Positions 33,970-45,365 of a stretch of 64,000 nt of DNA are shown here, piece after piece. Within the stretch, counting starts at the first letter, position 1; each line of letters begins with the position of its first letter. The position numbers were made by a program, and so were the translations under genes. The DNA is from Thiogranum sp. Lineage in GTDB: Bacteria; Pseudomonadota; Gammaproteobacteria; DSM-19610. The stretch is from assembly GCA_024636585.1 (NCBI GenBank), contig JAGXGS010000071.1, forward strand, positions 53,298-117,297, in the 5' to 3' direction. A model generated the notes under the pieces. That model saw only the letters and a list, made by a program, of their open reading frames with translations. It was not told where the DNA came from and ran no database searches.

Positions 33970-34634
33970 GTCTCAGAGTGTTATTGATCGATGACCACAC
34001 GTTGTTCAGAGTTGGGCTCGAAGGTTTGCTGGCACACCGCAACATCGAAATCATTGCTTCCATCGGTGAGGGTCGGGAGGGCCTGCGCTGCGCTGAAGAA
34101 CTCAAGCCCGATGTTGTGTTGCTGGACATGCGCATGCCGGATATCGACGGGATCGGAGTCCTGAAGAAACTGCGGGAATCAGGCTTCAAGAATCCGATCG
34201 TCATGTTGACCACGAGCACTGAAGAACGTGACCTGGTGGAATCGTTGCGCAACGGGGCCCAGGGCTATCTTCTCAAAGACATGGAACCTGACGAACTGGT
34301 GCTTGCCCTGCGCGACATCGTGGCCGGCAAAACAGTCGTCGCACCTGATCTGGCGCCAGTGCTGGCAAAGGTTGTGCAGGGTGACGGTTCACTTGCCGAA
34401 GAACCCTCGCCATTCGACGATCTGACACCGCGGGAAAGTGAAATCCTCAACCTGCTCGCCGAGGGTCAGAGTAACAAAGTCATCGCTCGTAACCTCGGCA
34501 TCTCCGACGGCACAGTCAAACTGCACGTCAAGGCGATTCTGCGCAAGCTCGGTGTCCATTCGCGCGTCGAGGCTGCAGTGATTGCTGTCGAACAGGGCAT
34601 GCGCAGCAATGGAACCCGCGAAGGAGCGGCATGA
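33966..34634 (+). CDS. NarL/FixJ-family response regulator
   Basis: 222 residues. The receiver domain has the acidic pair in LLIDDHTLFRVGL, the phosphoacceptor Asp in VVLLDMRMPD, the Thr in MLTTST and the Lys in YLLKDM. The C-terminal LuxR-type helix-turn-helix reads LTPRESEILNLLAEGQSNKV and then GISDGTVKLHVKAILRKLGV. It is translated with the kinase (ATGA overlap at 33966) and overlaps the rhodanese gene by four bases. Possible targets include the dsr genes just upstream, but no binding site was identified. Confidence 0.95.
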   Translation: MSLRVLLIDDHTLFRVGLEGLLAHRNIEIIASIGEGREGLRCAEELKPDVVLLDMRMPDIDGIGVLKKLRESGFKNPIVMLTTSTEERDLVESLRNGAQGYLLKDMEPDELVLALRDIVAGKTVVAPDLAPVLAKVVQGDGSLAEEPSPFDDLTPRESEILNLLAEGQSNKVIARNLGISDGTVKLHVKAILRKLGVHSRVEAAVIAVEQGMRSNGTREGAA

Positions 34635-35095
34635 AGTCATTCCGACAGTTGGTTGCCGAGTCGCTGCAAAGAGTCAGGGAGATCATGCCCTGGGATCTGG
34701 AAGAAATCGTCCAGGACAATCCGGACGTCATGCTGCTGGATGTCCGCGAGCCGTACGAGTTCGACGCCATGCATATTGCCGGTTCTATTAATGTGCCGCG
34801 CGGAATACTCGAATCGGCCTGCGAATTCGAGTATGAGGAAACCGTACCGACTCTCGCTGAAGCCCGTCACCAGGATATTGTGGTGATCTGCCGTTCCGGC
34901 TTCCGCAGTGCCCTGGCCGCCGATATGATGCAGGAAATGGGCTTTGAAAACGTCAAATCACTCCAGACCGGCCTGCGCGGCTGGAACGATTACGAACAGC
35001 CACTGATCGACCGGGACGGCAGCCCGGTGGATGACGAAACAGCGATTGAGTATTTCACGCCAAGACTGCGTCCCGAGCAGCTGAAAAAACAGTAG
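34631..35095 (+). CDS. Single-domain rhodanese (sulfurtransferase)
   Basis: 154 residues. The rhodanese domain shows MLLDVREPYEFDAMHIAGSI at its start and the active-site loop VVICRSGFRSALAA with the catalytic cysteine, ending GLRGWNDY. No signal peptide, so cytoplasmic. It is fused at the translation level to the kinase-regulator pair by a four-base overlap. Rhodaneses move sulfane sulfur to partners such as TusA, so this gene may connect sulfane sulfur supply with the signalling pair. Confidence 0.95.
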   Translation: MKSFRQLVAESLQRVREIMPWDLEEIVQDNPDVMLLDVREPYEFDAMHIAGSINVPRGILESACEFEYEETVPTLAEARHQDIVVICRSGFRSALAADMMQEMGFENVKSLQTGLRGWNDYEQPLIDRDGSPVDDETAIEYFTPRLRPEQLKKQ

Positions 35096-35102
35096 CCGTC
35101 CG

Positions 35103-36200
35103 TCAGGCGCTGACAAGATCCGCTTCGGTCATAGCCGGATAGTCGATGTAGCCCGCTTCATCCCCACCGTAGAATGTCGCTTCATCAGCCGTTGCAAGCG
35201 CCGCCCCGATTCTGAAGCGCTCAGGCAAATCAGGATTGGAGATAAACAACCGGCCGAAGGCCACCAGATCAACCTGGCCATTCGCCACGGCTTTTTGAGC
35301 CCTCTGGTAGTCATACCCGGAATTTGCCATGTAGGGCCCATCGAACTCTGTCCGGAGCGCCTGATAGTCGAGCTCCGTCTGCCCGGTCTGCATATCCCCT
35401 TCCAGCACGTGCAGGTACGCCAACCTGAAGGTATTGAGCATCTGCGTGACCTCGGTGAAGGTATGCTGCGCATCGCTGTCATGCATGTCGTTGAAACCAT
35501 TCTCGGGAGAGATACGCACGCCGACTCTGTGACTATCGACCACAGCGCACACCGCCGCTGTCACTTCCTGGAGGAAACGCAGGCGATTTTTCACCGAACC
35601 GCCGTACTCATCGTCCCGATGGTTGCTGCCGTCACGCAGAAACTGGTCGAGCAAATAACCATTGGCAGCATGGATCTCCACGCCATCGAATCCGGCAGCA
35701 AGGGCATTCTCCGCAGCCGCGGCGTATTGACCGACGATGTCCCGGATTTCTTCCACCGTGAGCGCGCGAGGTGTAACGAAGGGTTTCATTCCCTCATACG
35801 TCACAGCCTCGCCCGCCGGCTTAATGGCCGAAGGAGCGACCGGCAACCCGTCGTCCGGTTGCAGGGAAGGATGTGAAATACGGCCCACGTGCCAAAGCTG
35901 CATAAAGATGCGCCCGCCCTGCTCGTGCACCGCATCGGTGACCTGCTGCCAGCCAGCGATCTGCTCTGCATTATGAATCCCTGGAGTCGCCGGATAACCG
36001 ACACCCTGAGGAGAAATCTGGGTCGCCTCGCTGATAATCAGACCGGCGCTGGCACGCTGCGCGTAATACTCTGCATTCATGGGAGTCGGCACGTTGCCGG
36101 GGCCGGCCCGGTTGCGGGTCAGTGGCGCCATGACAATGCGGTTGGGCAGCTCACAGGCGCCAAGTTGAATGGGCGTAAAGAGATCGGCTTCAGGGGTCAT
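35103..36200 (-). CDS. Old yellow enzyme family alkene/N-ethylmaleimide reductase
   Basis: 365 residues with the OYE TIM barrel: LFTPIQLGACELPNRIVMAPLTRNRAG at the N-terminus (FMN site), IFMQLWHVGRISHPS, the active-site pair in EIHAANGYLLDQFL, and DGSNHRDDEYGGS. These NADPH-dependent flavoenzymes reduce activated C=C bonds and nitro compounds. Convergent with the rhodanese gene, whose stop is only eight bases away. No functional link to dsr is evident. Confidence 0.94.
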   Translation of the reverse strand: MTPEADLFTPIQLGACELPNRIVMAPLTRNRAGPGNVPTPMNAEYYAQRASAGLIISEATQISPQGVGYPATPGIHNAEQIAGWQQVTDAVHEQGGRIFMQLWHVGRISHPSLQPDDGLPVAPSAIKPAGEAVTYEGMKPFVTPRALTVEEIRDIVGQYAAAAENALAAGFDGVEIHAANGYLLDQFLRDGSNHRDDEYGGSVKNRLRFLQEVTAAVCAVVDSHRVGVRISPENGFNDMHDSDAQHTFTEVTQMLNTFRLAYLHVLEGDMQTGQTELDYQALRTEFDGPYMANSGYDYQRAQKAVANGQVDLVAFGRLFISNPDLPERFRIGAALATADEATFYGGDEAGYIDYPAMTEADLVSA

Positions 36201-36228
36201 GAGTACCGGGTTCCTTGCAGGCTTTATA

Positions 36229-36555
36229 TCAGGCGTAGTGCTTGCGATCTTTGCGGCGCTTACCGGCTTTCTGAGCCACGACGCCGTGAATGGAATGAAG
36301 ACCGGCCAGTTCTACCACCTCGTCGTAAGCGTGGTTCAGACACTTCAGCAGGTAACGTTTGTCATCGAGAATCAGCTGCCGAAAGTAGAATTCATCGTTA
36401 TGCTGGGCGACGACGAAACAGCCGTCATGCACCACCCCTTCCGGATCGATCACAATTACACAACCGTGCTCGAATTCCGGCTCCATCATGTCACCAAGCA
36501 CCCTGAGGGCAAATGGTTCACTCGCTGAACAACCGGTTGATTCCACTTTTGTCAC
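36229..36555 (-). CDS. S24/LexA-fold protein lacking the protease dyad
   Basis: 108 residues resembling the C-terminal domain of LexA, UmuD and phage repressors: FALRVLGDMMEPEFEHGCVI, DGCFVVAQHNDEFYFRQLI. In active members the nucleophile is Ser in GxSM and the general base is Lys in V-x-K. Here they are Met (GDMM) and Arg (YFRQL), so self-cleavage should be lost. There is no DNA-binding domain before it. The C-terminus is basic (KAGKRRKDRKHYA). Related stand-alone proteins occur in many proteobacteria; function unknown. Confidence 0.82.
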   Translation of the reverse strand: MTKVESTGCSASEPFALRVLGDMMEPEFEHGCVIVIDPEGVVHDGCFVVAQHNDEFYFRQLILDDKRYLLKCLNHAYDEVVELAGLHSIHGVVAQKAGKRRKDRKHYA

Positions 36556-36750
36556 CTCGTCATATCATGTCAGAACAAGAAGTGATTTTAGCATATTGAA
36601 CCGATGCCGATGACTGCGCGCAGCGCGATCCGAAAGGCCCTGCCAGGGAAATGAATGCACGCTTTTCGGGGTTTCTCCAGACGCGTTAAAGGAAGCGGAA
36701 ATTGCGCCGTCAAACAAGGCTCTACAAGCTTTTCGATATTGAGGAACGCC

Positions 36751-37680
36751 GTGACTCCGCAGGATCTGGTAATACGTAACGTACGTCTGGTTTCTCTCCC
36801 CGAAGTGTGTATCCAGGTTCAGGCTCTGGCTGACTCTCCGCTCACCACCGCCGCCGATATCGGTGAAGTGGTCGGCAAGGACACCGCCCTGACCACCCGC
36901 CTGCTGAAGCTCGTGAACAGCGCCTACTTCAGCCTGCCGCGCAAGATCGATACCGTTACCCGCGCTGTCAACATGATCGGCATGCGTGAGCTTCGCAGCC
37001 TCACCCTCGCCGCTTCCGCGGCGGAAATGTTCAATCGTATTCCGAGTGATCTGATCGACATGGCGGCATTCTGGCAGCACAGCGTGTTCTGCGGCTTGCT
37101 GGCTCGTAATCTCGCACAGCGTTGCAACGTGCTGCACAGTGAACGACTGTTTACTGCCGGCCTGTTGCACGATGTAGGAAGACTGCTGATGCTGATGAAG
37201 CTGCCGGACGAAGTAACCCGGACCGAGTCCATGCGACTGACTTCGAAGAAAGACATCTGTATTCTGGAACGCGACCTCATCGGCTTTGATCATGCAGAGG
37301 TTGGCGAAGCACTGCTGCTGCACTGGAATATGCCGGACAATCTGTGCGAATCCATTCGCTATCACCACCAACCGGACCAGGCCAATGATGCTAGCCTGGA
37401 AGCTGCACTGATACATATTTCCGACCAGGTCACGCACAGCGCCCAGGAAAGTAAAGACCCGCTGGGTTCACCTTTCTACGATCCCTATGGTGCGCTGCTG
37501 GATGCCGATCTATGCGCCGAGAGTATTGTCAAACACGCCCTTGGGCACATTGCGCCCGCGGCCCTGTCAATAACCAGGATCGACGAACATGATGTAGTCG
37601 CTTGCATAGCCAAAAGCACCGCCGCCTTCAACCAGGTGCTGGACCTGCTCTATCCGATGGCCTGGGAAACGCCGCGCTAG
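36751..37680 (+). CDS. HDOD-domain signalling protein
   Basis: 309 residues from the GTG at 36751, with GAGGAA just upstream; the frame is open back to 36655 but that part is low-complexity and lacks a ribosome site. The HDOD domain shows LPEVCIQVQALADSP, TRLLKLVNSAYFSLP, VTRAVNMIGMRELRSL and TAGLLHDVGRLLM, followed by FDHAEVGEALLLHWNMP. HDOD proteins act as non-catalytic HD-fold modules in signalling. The 3' end overlaps the convergent DNA glycosylase gene by four bases. Confidence 0.93.
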   Translation: MTPQDLVIRNVRLVSLPEVCIQVQALADSPLTTAADIGEVVGKDTALTTRLLKLVNSAYFSLPRKIDTVTRAVNMIGMRELRSLTLAASAAEMFNRIPSDLIDMAAFWQHSVFCGLLARNLAQRCNVLHSERLFTAGLLHDVGRLLMLMKLPDEVTRTESMRLTSKKDICILERDLIGFDHAEVGEALLLHWNMPDNLCESIRYHHQPDQANDASLEAALIHISDQVTHSAQESKDPLGSPFYDPYGALLDADLCAESIVKHALGHIAPAALSITRIDEHDVVACIAKSTAAFNQVLDLLYPMAWETPR

Positions 37681-38282
37681 TCGACAGCGGCCCAGCAGTA
37701 CCAGCTTGCGATAGTACGGTAGGGCCGCCACTTCTCCGCCACGCGCACGTACTGCTCCATTCCAGCATCGTCGGGCAAGTCATAATGCAAGCGTATCGAC
37801 CTGCGTAACGCCAGGTCGCCGATCGGCAGGACATCGAGTCGACCCAACGAAAACATCAACAGCATATCTGCGGTCCAGCGCCCGATGCCCGGCAATTCCA
37901 TCAGCAACTCCGCCACCTCGTCATCTTCCAGTACATCCAGCTGCTGCAGGTCCAGCGTACCGGTGCGGACCCTGCGGCTGATTTCCCGGATGTAGCGTAC
38001 CTTGGCTCCACTCAGACCGCAGGGACGCAGACTGCGCTCCTGCACCCGGTAGAAGTGGTCCGGTTCAAACAACTCGCTTCCGAGCTTTTGCAGTAGACGG
38101 CGTTCAATCGATTGCGCTGCTTTTACCGACAACTGCTGATTGATGATGGCCCACACCAGAGTATGAAAGTGCGGCTGGCTGCTGCGCAAAAGTGTGCAGG
38201 GCCCATGTTTTTCAATCAGCTTTGCCAGCCTCCCGTCAACCTTGACCAGATGCTGTTCTGCGATGCTGATCTGACGGTTCAT
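37677..38282 (-). CDS. DNA-3-methyladenine glycosylase II-like (AlkA/Mag family)
   Basis: 201 residues from the ATG at 38282, which forms an ATGA overlap with the 51-residue gene; an ATG two codons earlier is less well placed. Helix-hairpin-helix plus Gly/Pro/Asp core: LMELPGIGRWTADMLLMFSL then RLDVLPIGDLALRR, where the Asp is the expected catalytic residue. It removes alkylated bases in base-excision repair. It is the last gene of the smc-zipA-ligA group. Confidence 0.92.
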   Translation of the reverse strand: MNRQISIAEQHLVKVDGRLAKLIEKHGPCTLLRSSQPHFHTLVWAIINQQLSVKAAQSIERRLLQKLGSELFEPDHFYRVQERSLRPCGLSGAKVRYIREISRRVRTGTLDLQQLDVLEDDEVAELLMELPGIGRWTADMLLMFSLGRLDVLPIGDLALRRSIRLHYDLPDDAGMEQYVRVAEKWRPYRTIASWYCWAAVD

Positions 38283-38434
38283 GACCATCCCTGCCCGACC
38301 GACACGACGATATAGGTCACGATAGCCATACCTGCGCCAGCGAATGCCGCCTGGCGTTTCCAGCCCAGCAAAGCCGCCGTACAGACAATGATCCAGCCGA
38401 TCATGACCGGCCAGTACTGAACTTCACCCGACAT
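38279..38434 (-). CDS. 51-residue membrane protein
   Basis: A small gene between ligA and the glycosylase. 51 residues starting MSGEVQYWPVMIGWIIVCTA, with two hydrophobic segments (about 9-24 and 30-46). GGAAG lies five bases upstream of the ATG. It begins 24 bases after the ligA stop and overlaps the glycosylase start by four bases, which supports real translation. Function unknown. Confidence 0.65.
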   Translation of the reverse strand: MSGEVQYWPVMIGWIIVCTAALLGWKRQAAFAGAGMAIVTYIVVSVGQGWS

Positions 38435-38458
38435 GAAACTTCCGCGCAACCAGTGACA

Positions 38459-41232
<2,774 letters not shown>

Positions 41233-41251
41233 GGAGGAATCAGAATCAGAA

Positions 41252-44200
41252 TCAGACCGCGACGAGCCTTACCGCTTCGTCGACGTCAACGGCTACCAGT
41301 CTGGATACGCCGGGTTCGTGCATGGTTACACCGGTCAGCTGGTTGGCAAGATCCATGGTGATCTTGTTATGAGTAATAAAGATAAATTGCACCCGGGCAG
41401 ACATCTCTTTCACCATTTCGCAGAATCGACCTACATTGGCATCATCAAGCGGCGCATCGACCTCATCAAGCATACAGAACGGTGACGGGTTCAGCTCGAA
41501 GATTGAGAATACCAACGCCACCGCAGTAAGCGCCTTTTCACCACCGGACAGCAGGTGAATGGTGCTGTTGCGCTTGCCTGGCGGACGCGCCATGACAGTC
41601 ACGCCAGTATCCAGCAAATCATCTCCGGTCAGTTCCAGATAGGCATGCCCGCCACCGAACAGCCGCGGAAACATCGCCTGCAGCCCGGTATTGACCTTAT
41701 CGAAGGTCTCCTTGAATCGGGTGCGGGTCTCCCGGTCGATTTTCTTGATGGCACTTTCCAACGTTTCCAGGGCCAGCGTCACATCGGCATGCTGGGCGTC
41801 CAGATAGTTCTTTCGTTCCGATTGTTCGTTGTATTCTTCGATGGCCGCGAGATTGATCGGGCCGAGCCGCTGGATCTTCCCGCTCAACTGTTCCGCTTCG
41901 GCCTCCCACGCCTCGATACTGGCCGCTTCGTCGAGTTCTTCTACCAGCGTGTCAAATTCAAAGCCGCTTTCCGCGATCTGTTCGAGCAACGTTTCACCGC
42001 GCACTTTGGTTTCCTGCCAGGCGATCTTTTCCTGACTCAGTTCGTCGCGCAGCCCCTGACTTGCGTGCTCCTTCTGATGCCGCTGTTGTTCCTGCTCGCG
42101 CAGCCGGTGCTCGATTTCCTCGACCTTGCGGCGCTTGTCGGTCAACTCCGCTTCCACTTCCAGTCGGCTTTGCAGCTGAATGGCGAGCTCACCCTCCATC
42201 GCCTGCAACGGGGCCTCACTCTCGATCAATGCCTGTCGCAGTTCTTCACGACGCTGTTGCAAATGACTTTGCTGGCCGCGCATGCGCTCCAGATTCTGCG
42301 CCGTGGTCTCCTGTTCCGTGAACAGTGACTGATACCGCAGTTCCAGGCCATGCGCCTCATCCCGGTCACGCTGGGCTTCGGCACGCGCTTCATCGAGCAT
42401 GGCACGCAGACGTTCGCGTTCGCCGGCACGCAGTTCGCGTTCATCCGCGAGAGTTTCCAGCGTCCCCAGCGCCTGGTGCAGGACCTGACGCGAGCCATCG
42501 AGCGCGCGTGTATCTTCGTCAAGCTGGTGATCGATTTCCGCGCCTTCCTTGTGGAGTGCTGCGGTACGGGAATGCATCTGTTCGAGTCGCTGGCGCCGGG
42601 CGTCAAACTGAGCACGTGCATCGCTGAACTGCCGGTGCGCCAGATTCGCCTCGACCTGGGTTTCCTCACGCCGCGCTTCAACCTGTCCGAGTTCCCCGCG
42701 ACCACTTTCAAGCAGTTCCTCCAGCTCGGAAATCTTCGCCTGTTCTACTTTAAGTTCTTCTTCTAACGCATTGATTTCTTTCTCACGTTCAAGGACACCA
42801 GCCTTACCGTCCTGATCCCGTGCCACCCGCAGCCAGCTGGCGCCCAACCAGATGCCGTCGCGCGTTACCACCGATTCATGAGCCGCCAGCTGTTGGCGCA
42901 TCTGCAGCGCCTCATGCAGCGAATCCGCCGCATAAACGCCCGCCAGCACGCCTGTCAGCGGCCAGGGTGCGCGGGCTTTGTCGATTAACGGCACGCCGGC
43001 AGCAGATGCTGGCGCAGCCACAGCGGCGGCAGTATCGAACAGCGACACTGCACCCTGCTCAAGGTCCTGCAGGGCATCGGCGACCTTTCCACCGCCATCG
43101 ATACAGACTGCCTCGAGGTAAAATCCAAGCGCCGTCTCGACCGCCCGTTCCCAGCCACTGTCCACATCCAGCTGCTGCGCCAGCCGCGGCGCCTCACTCA
43201 GCCCCTGCGCCTCCAGCCAGTGGTTGACTGAACCGCCGGACTGCCCGAGGGCGGCCTGTTGCAGGGCCTGCAGCGACGCCAGTCGACCGCGCAGATCCTG
43301 CTGACGATTCTGCGCCTCATGCAGATCACGCTGCTGTCCACGGGTAGCCTCGCGCAACTCGTCGATGCGGTTGCGCAGCTGTTCCAGCTGTTCCTGCAAC
43401 AGTGCCGCCTGCTGCTGACGTTCGCCGGCTCGCTGTTCCAGTTCCGCGATTTCCGCTTCCAGCGCCTGGCTGTCAAGCTGCTGCAGTTCCTGCTCTATGC
43501 GCTGGCGGCGCTGCGACAGCTGATTGAGCTGACGTTCGACATGATCGATGCGCGTGCGCTCGACCTGGGCAGTCTGCGAGGTTTCATTGGTTCGCGCATT
43601 GAAGGCATCCCATTCGGCCTGCCAGCTCTGCATCTCCTGTTCAGCGGCCGCACGCCGCTCCTGTGATTCAGCTGCGCGGGCCGACGTCTGTTCCCGCGCC
43701 GGCGTATTCTCCGCCAGGTCTACGGCAAGTTGTTCGAGTCGCTGGCTGTCGAACTTGATATGCGCCTGCACTTCATTCCAGGCGTTCTCGGTTTTATCCA
43801 GCTCCTGCTGCTGTGACTGGCGTGTCTCCTTGCGGTGCTGGATCGCCTGTTCAATGCGCGCCACCTCGGCACCCAGCTCGTAATAGCGCCCCTGAACGCG
43901 GTTGAAAAGCTCGGCCGCATCCACGTGTTCTTCACGCCCCAGCTCGAGCGCGGCCTCGACCGCGCGCAGCTCTGCAATCAGGGACTCCAGGGCAAGCTCC
44001 CGCTCCTGGATCATCTCGCGGCGACCGGCGCTCTCGTGATGCAGGGTCTGGTAGCGCAGCGTCAGCAGCTCGGCCTTGACCCGACGCTCACGCTCACGCA
44101 ACTCCTTGAACCGCTCGGCGGTTCGCGCCTGTCGCTGCAGCTTCTCAAGCTGTTTCTCAATTTCATCTCTCAAGTCGTTCAAACGTGAAAGATTTTCATA

Positions 44201-44761
44201 GGTATGCCGAATTCGGTTCTCGGTCTCGCGGCGGCGTTCCTTGTACTTGGAAATACCCGCTGCCTCTTCCAGGAACACCCGCAGATCCTCCGGCCTCGAT
44301 TCGATCAGGCGCGAAATCATGCCCTGCTCGATGATCGAATAGCTGCGCGGGCCAAGTCCGGTGCCAAGAAAAATATCGGTGATATCGCGACGCCGGCAAC
44401 GCGTACCGTTCAGGAAGTAAGCAGACTGCCCATCGCGCGACACCTGGCGACGCAGGGCGATTTCAGCGTAATTGGCATACTGACCACCGAGCGCGCCGTC
44501 GGAGTTGTCGAACACCAGCTCCACCGAAGCCTGGGCCACCGGTTTCCGGGCATTCGAACCGTTGAAGATGACGTCGGCCATGGACTCGCCGCGCAGGTTC
44601 TTGGCCGAAGACTCGCCCATTACCCAGCGCACGGCATCGATCACATTCGATTTCCCGCAACCGTTAGGCCCCACCACGCCAGTCAGCTCGGAAGGAAAAA
44701 CTACAGTTGTCGGGTCGACGAAAGACTTGAATCCAGAGAGTTTGAGCTTGCTTAAGCGCAT
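41252..44761 (-). CDS. smc: Chromosome segregation protein SMC
   Basis: 1169 residues. N-terminal Walker A GPNGCGKSNVIDAVRWVMG, two long coiled-coil arms, a central hinge (about 505-650, containing GSVNHWLEAQGLSEAPRLA), and the C-terminal ABC signature LLSGGEKALTAVALVFS with Walker B CMLDEVDAPLDDANV. It compacts and segregates chromosomes. The combination smc-zipA-ligA is a conserved gammaproteobacterial group. No scpA/scpB genes lie next to it. Confidence 0.98.
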   Translation of the reverse strand: MRLSKLKLSGFKSFVDPTTVVFPSELTGVVGPNGCGKSNVIDAVRWVMGESSAKNLRGESMADVIFNGSNARKPVAQASVELVFDNSDGALGGQYANYAEIALRRQVSRDGQSAYFLNGTRCRRRDITDIFLGTGLGPRSYSIIEQGMISRLIESRPEDLRVFLEEAAGISKYKERRRETENRIRHTYENLSRLNDLRDEIEKQLEKLQRQARTAERFKELRERERRVKAELLTLRYQTLHHESAGRREMIQERELALESLIAELRAVEAALELGREEHVDAAELFNRVQGRYYELGAEVARIEQAIQHRKETRQSQQQELDKTENAWNEVQAHIKFDSQRLEQLAVDLAENTPAREQTSARAAESQERRAAAEQEMQSWQAEWDAFNARTNETSQTAQVERTRIDHVERQLNQLSQRRQRIEQELQQLDSQALEAEIAELEQRAGERQQQAALLQEQLEQLRNRIDELREATRGQQRDLHEAQNRQQDLRGRLASLQALQQAALGQSGGSVNHWLEAQGLSEAPRLAQQLDVDSGWERAVETALGFYLEAVCIDGGGKVADALQDLEQGAVSLFDTAAAVAAPASAAGVPLIDKARAPWPLTGVLAGVYAADSLHEALQMRQQLAAHESVVTRDGIWLGASWLRVARDQDGKAGVLEREKEINALEEELKVEQAKISELEELLESGRGELGQVEARREETQVEANLAHRQFSDARAQFDARRQRLEQMHSRTAALHKEGAEIDHQLDEDTRALDGSRQVLHQALGTLETLADERELRAGERERLRAMLDEARAEAQRDRDEAHGLELRYQSLFTEQETTAQNLERMRGQQSHLQQRREELRQALIESEAPLQAMEGELAIQLQSRLEVEAELTDKRRKVEEIEHRLREQEQQRHQKEHASQGLRDELSQEKIAWQETKVRGETLLEQIAESGFEFDTLVEELDEAASIEAWEAEAEQLSGKIQRLGPINLAAIEEYNEQSERKNYLDAQHADVTLALETLESAIKKIDRETRTRFKETFDKVNTGLQAMFPRLFGGGHAYLELTGDDLLDTGVTVMARPPGKRNSTIHLLSGGEKALTAVALVFSIFELNPSPFCMLDEVDAPLDDANVGRFCEMVKEMSARVQFIFITHNKITMDLANQLTGVTMHEPGVSRLVAVDVDEAVRLVAV

Positions 44762-44910
44762 GCGCGCACGATACCGGTACGCACCCCCGGTGACAAGCCT
44801 GTCGTAGCCGCCTCAAATGCCGCAGTGCCGCCGCTGAGCACGGTTCAGCAGGTTCCGCCGCATTGCGCTGAAGCTTGTATTATCCCGCCCCCGTCAGGTA
44901 TCGTTAGTCT

Positions 44911-45300
44911 ATGTCAACAAAGCCTGGCAAAGAGCTGGAAACCTTCGACAATCCTCATCCCGATCGCGATTATCGGGTGCATATCCGCATGCCGGAATTC
45001 ACCTGTTTGTGTCCAAAAACCGGACAACCGGATTTTGCCATCCTGGATATGGAATATGTGCCGGACCGGTTATGCATCGAACTCAAGGCATTGAAACTGT
45101 ACGTGTGGTCATTCCGCGATGAGGGAGGCTTCCACGAAGACATCACCAATCGCATCCTCGATGACCTGGTGGCGGCCTGCCAGCCGCGCTTCATGCGCCT
45201 GACAGCCGAATTCAATGTGCGCGGCGGAATCTATACTCGCGTGGTGGCCGAGCACCGCGCTCCCGGCTGGCGCGAGCCGGGCATTGTCGACCTGCCCTAG
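44911..45300 (+). CDS. queF: NADPH-dependent 7-cyano-7-deazaguanine reductase QueF
   Basis: 129 residues, the short single-domain type. The catalytic Cys34 is in [14 protein letters not shown] with Asp41 nearby; the substrate and NADPH motif is [19 protein letters not shown], followed by the His-Glu pair of GFHEDITN. It reduces preQ0 to preQ1 for queuosine. Divergent from smc. gluQ, which modifies queuosine in tRNA-Asp, is found 5 kb downstream. Confidence 0.97.
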   Translation: MSTKPGKELETFDNPHPDRDYRVHIRMPEFTCLCPKTGQPDFAILDMEYVPDRLCIELKALKLYVWSFRDEGGFHEDITNRILDDLVAACQPRFMRLTAEFNVRGGIYTRVVAEHRAPGWREPGIVDLP

Positions 45301-45365
45301 GCGAATTTTCCGGTGGCGGCCGCCCCGGCTCACGATCCCCTCCCGACATTCATCGCCGTTCATTC

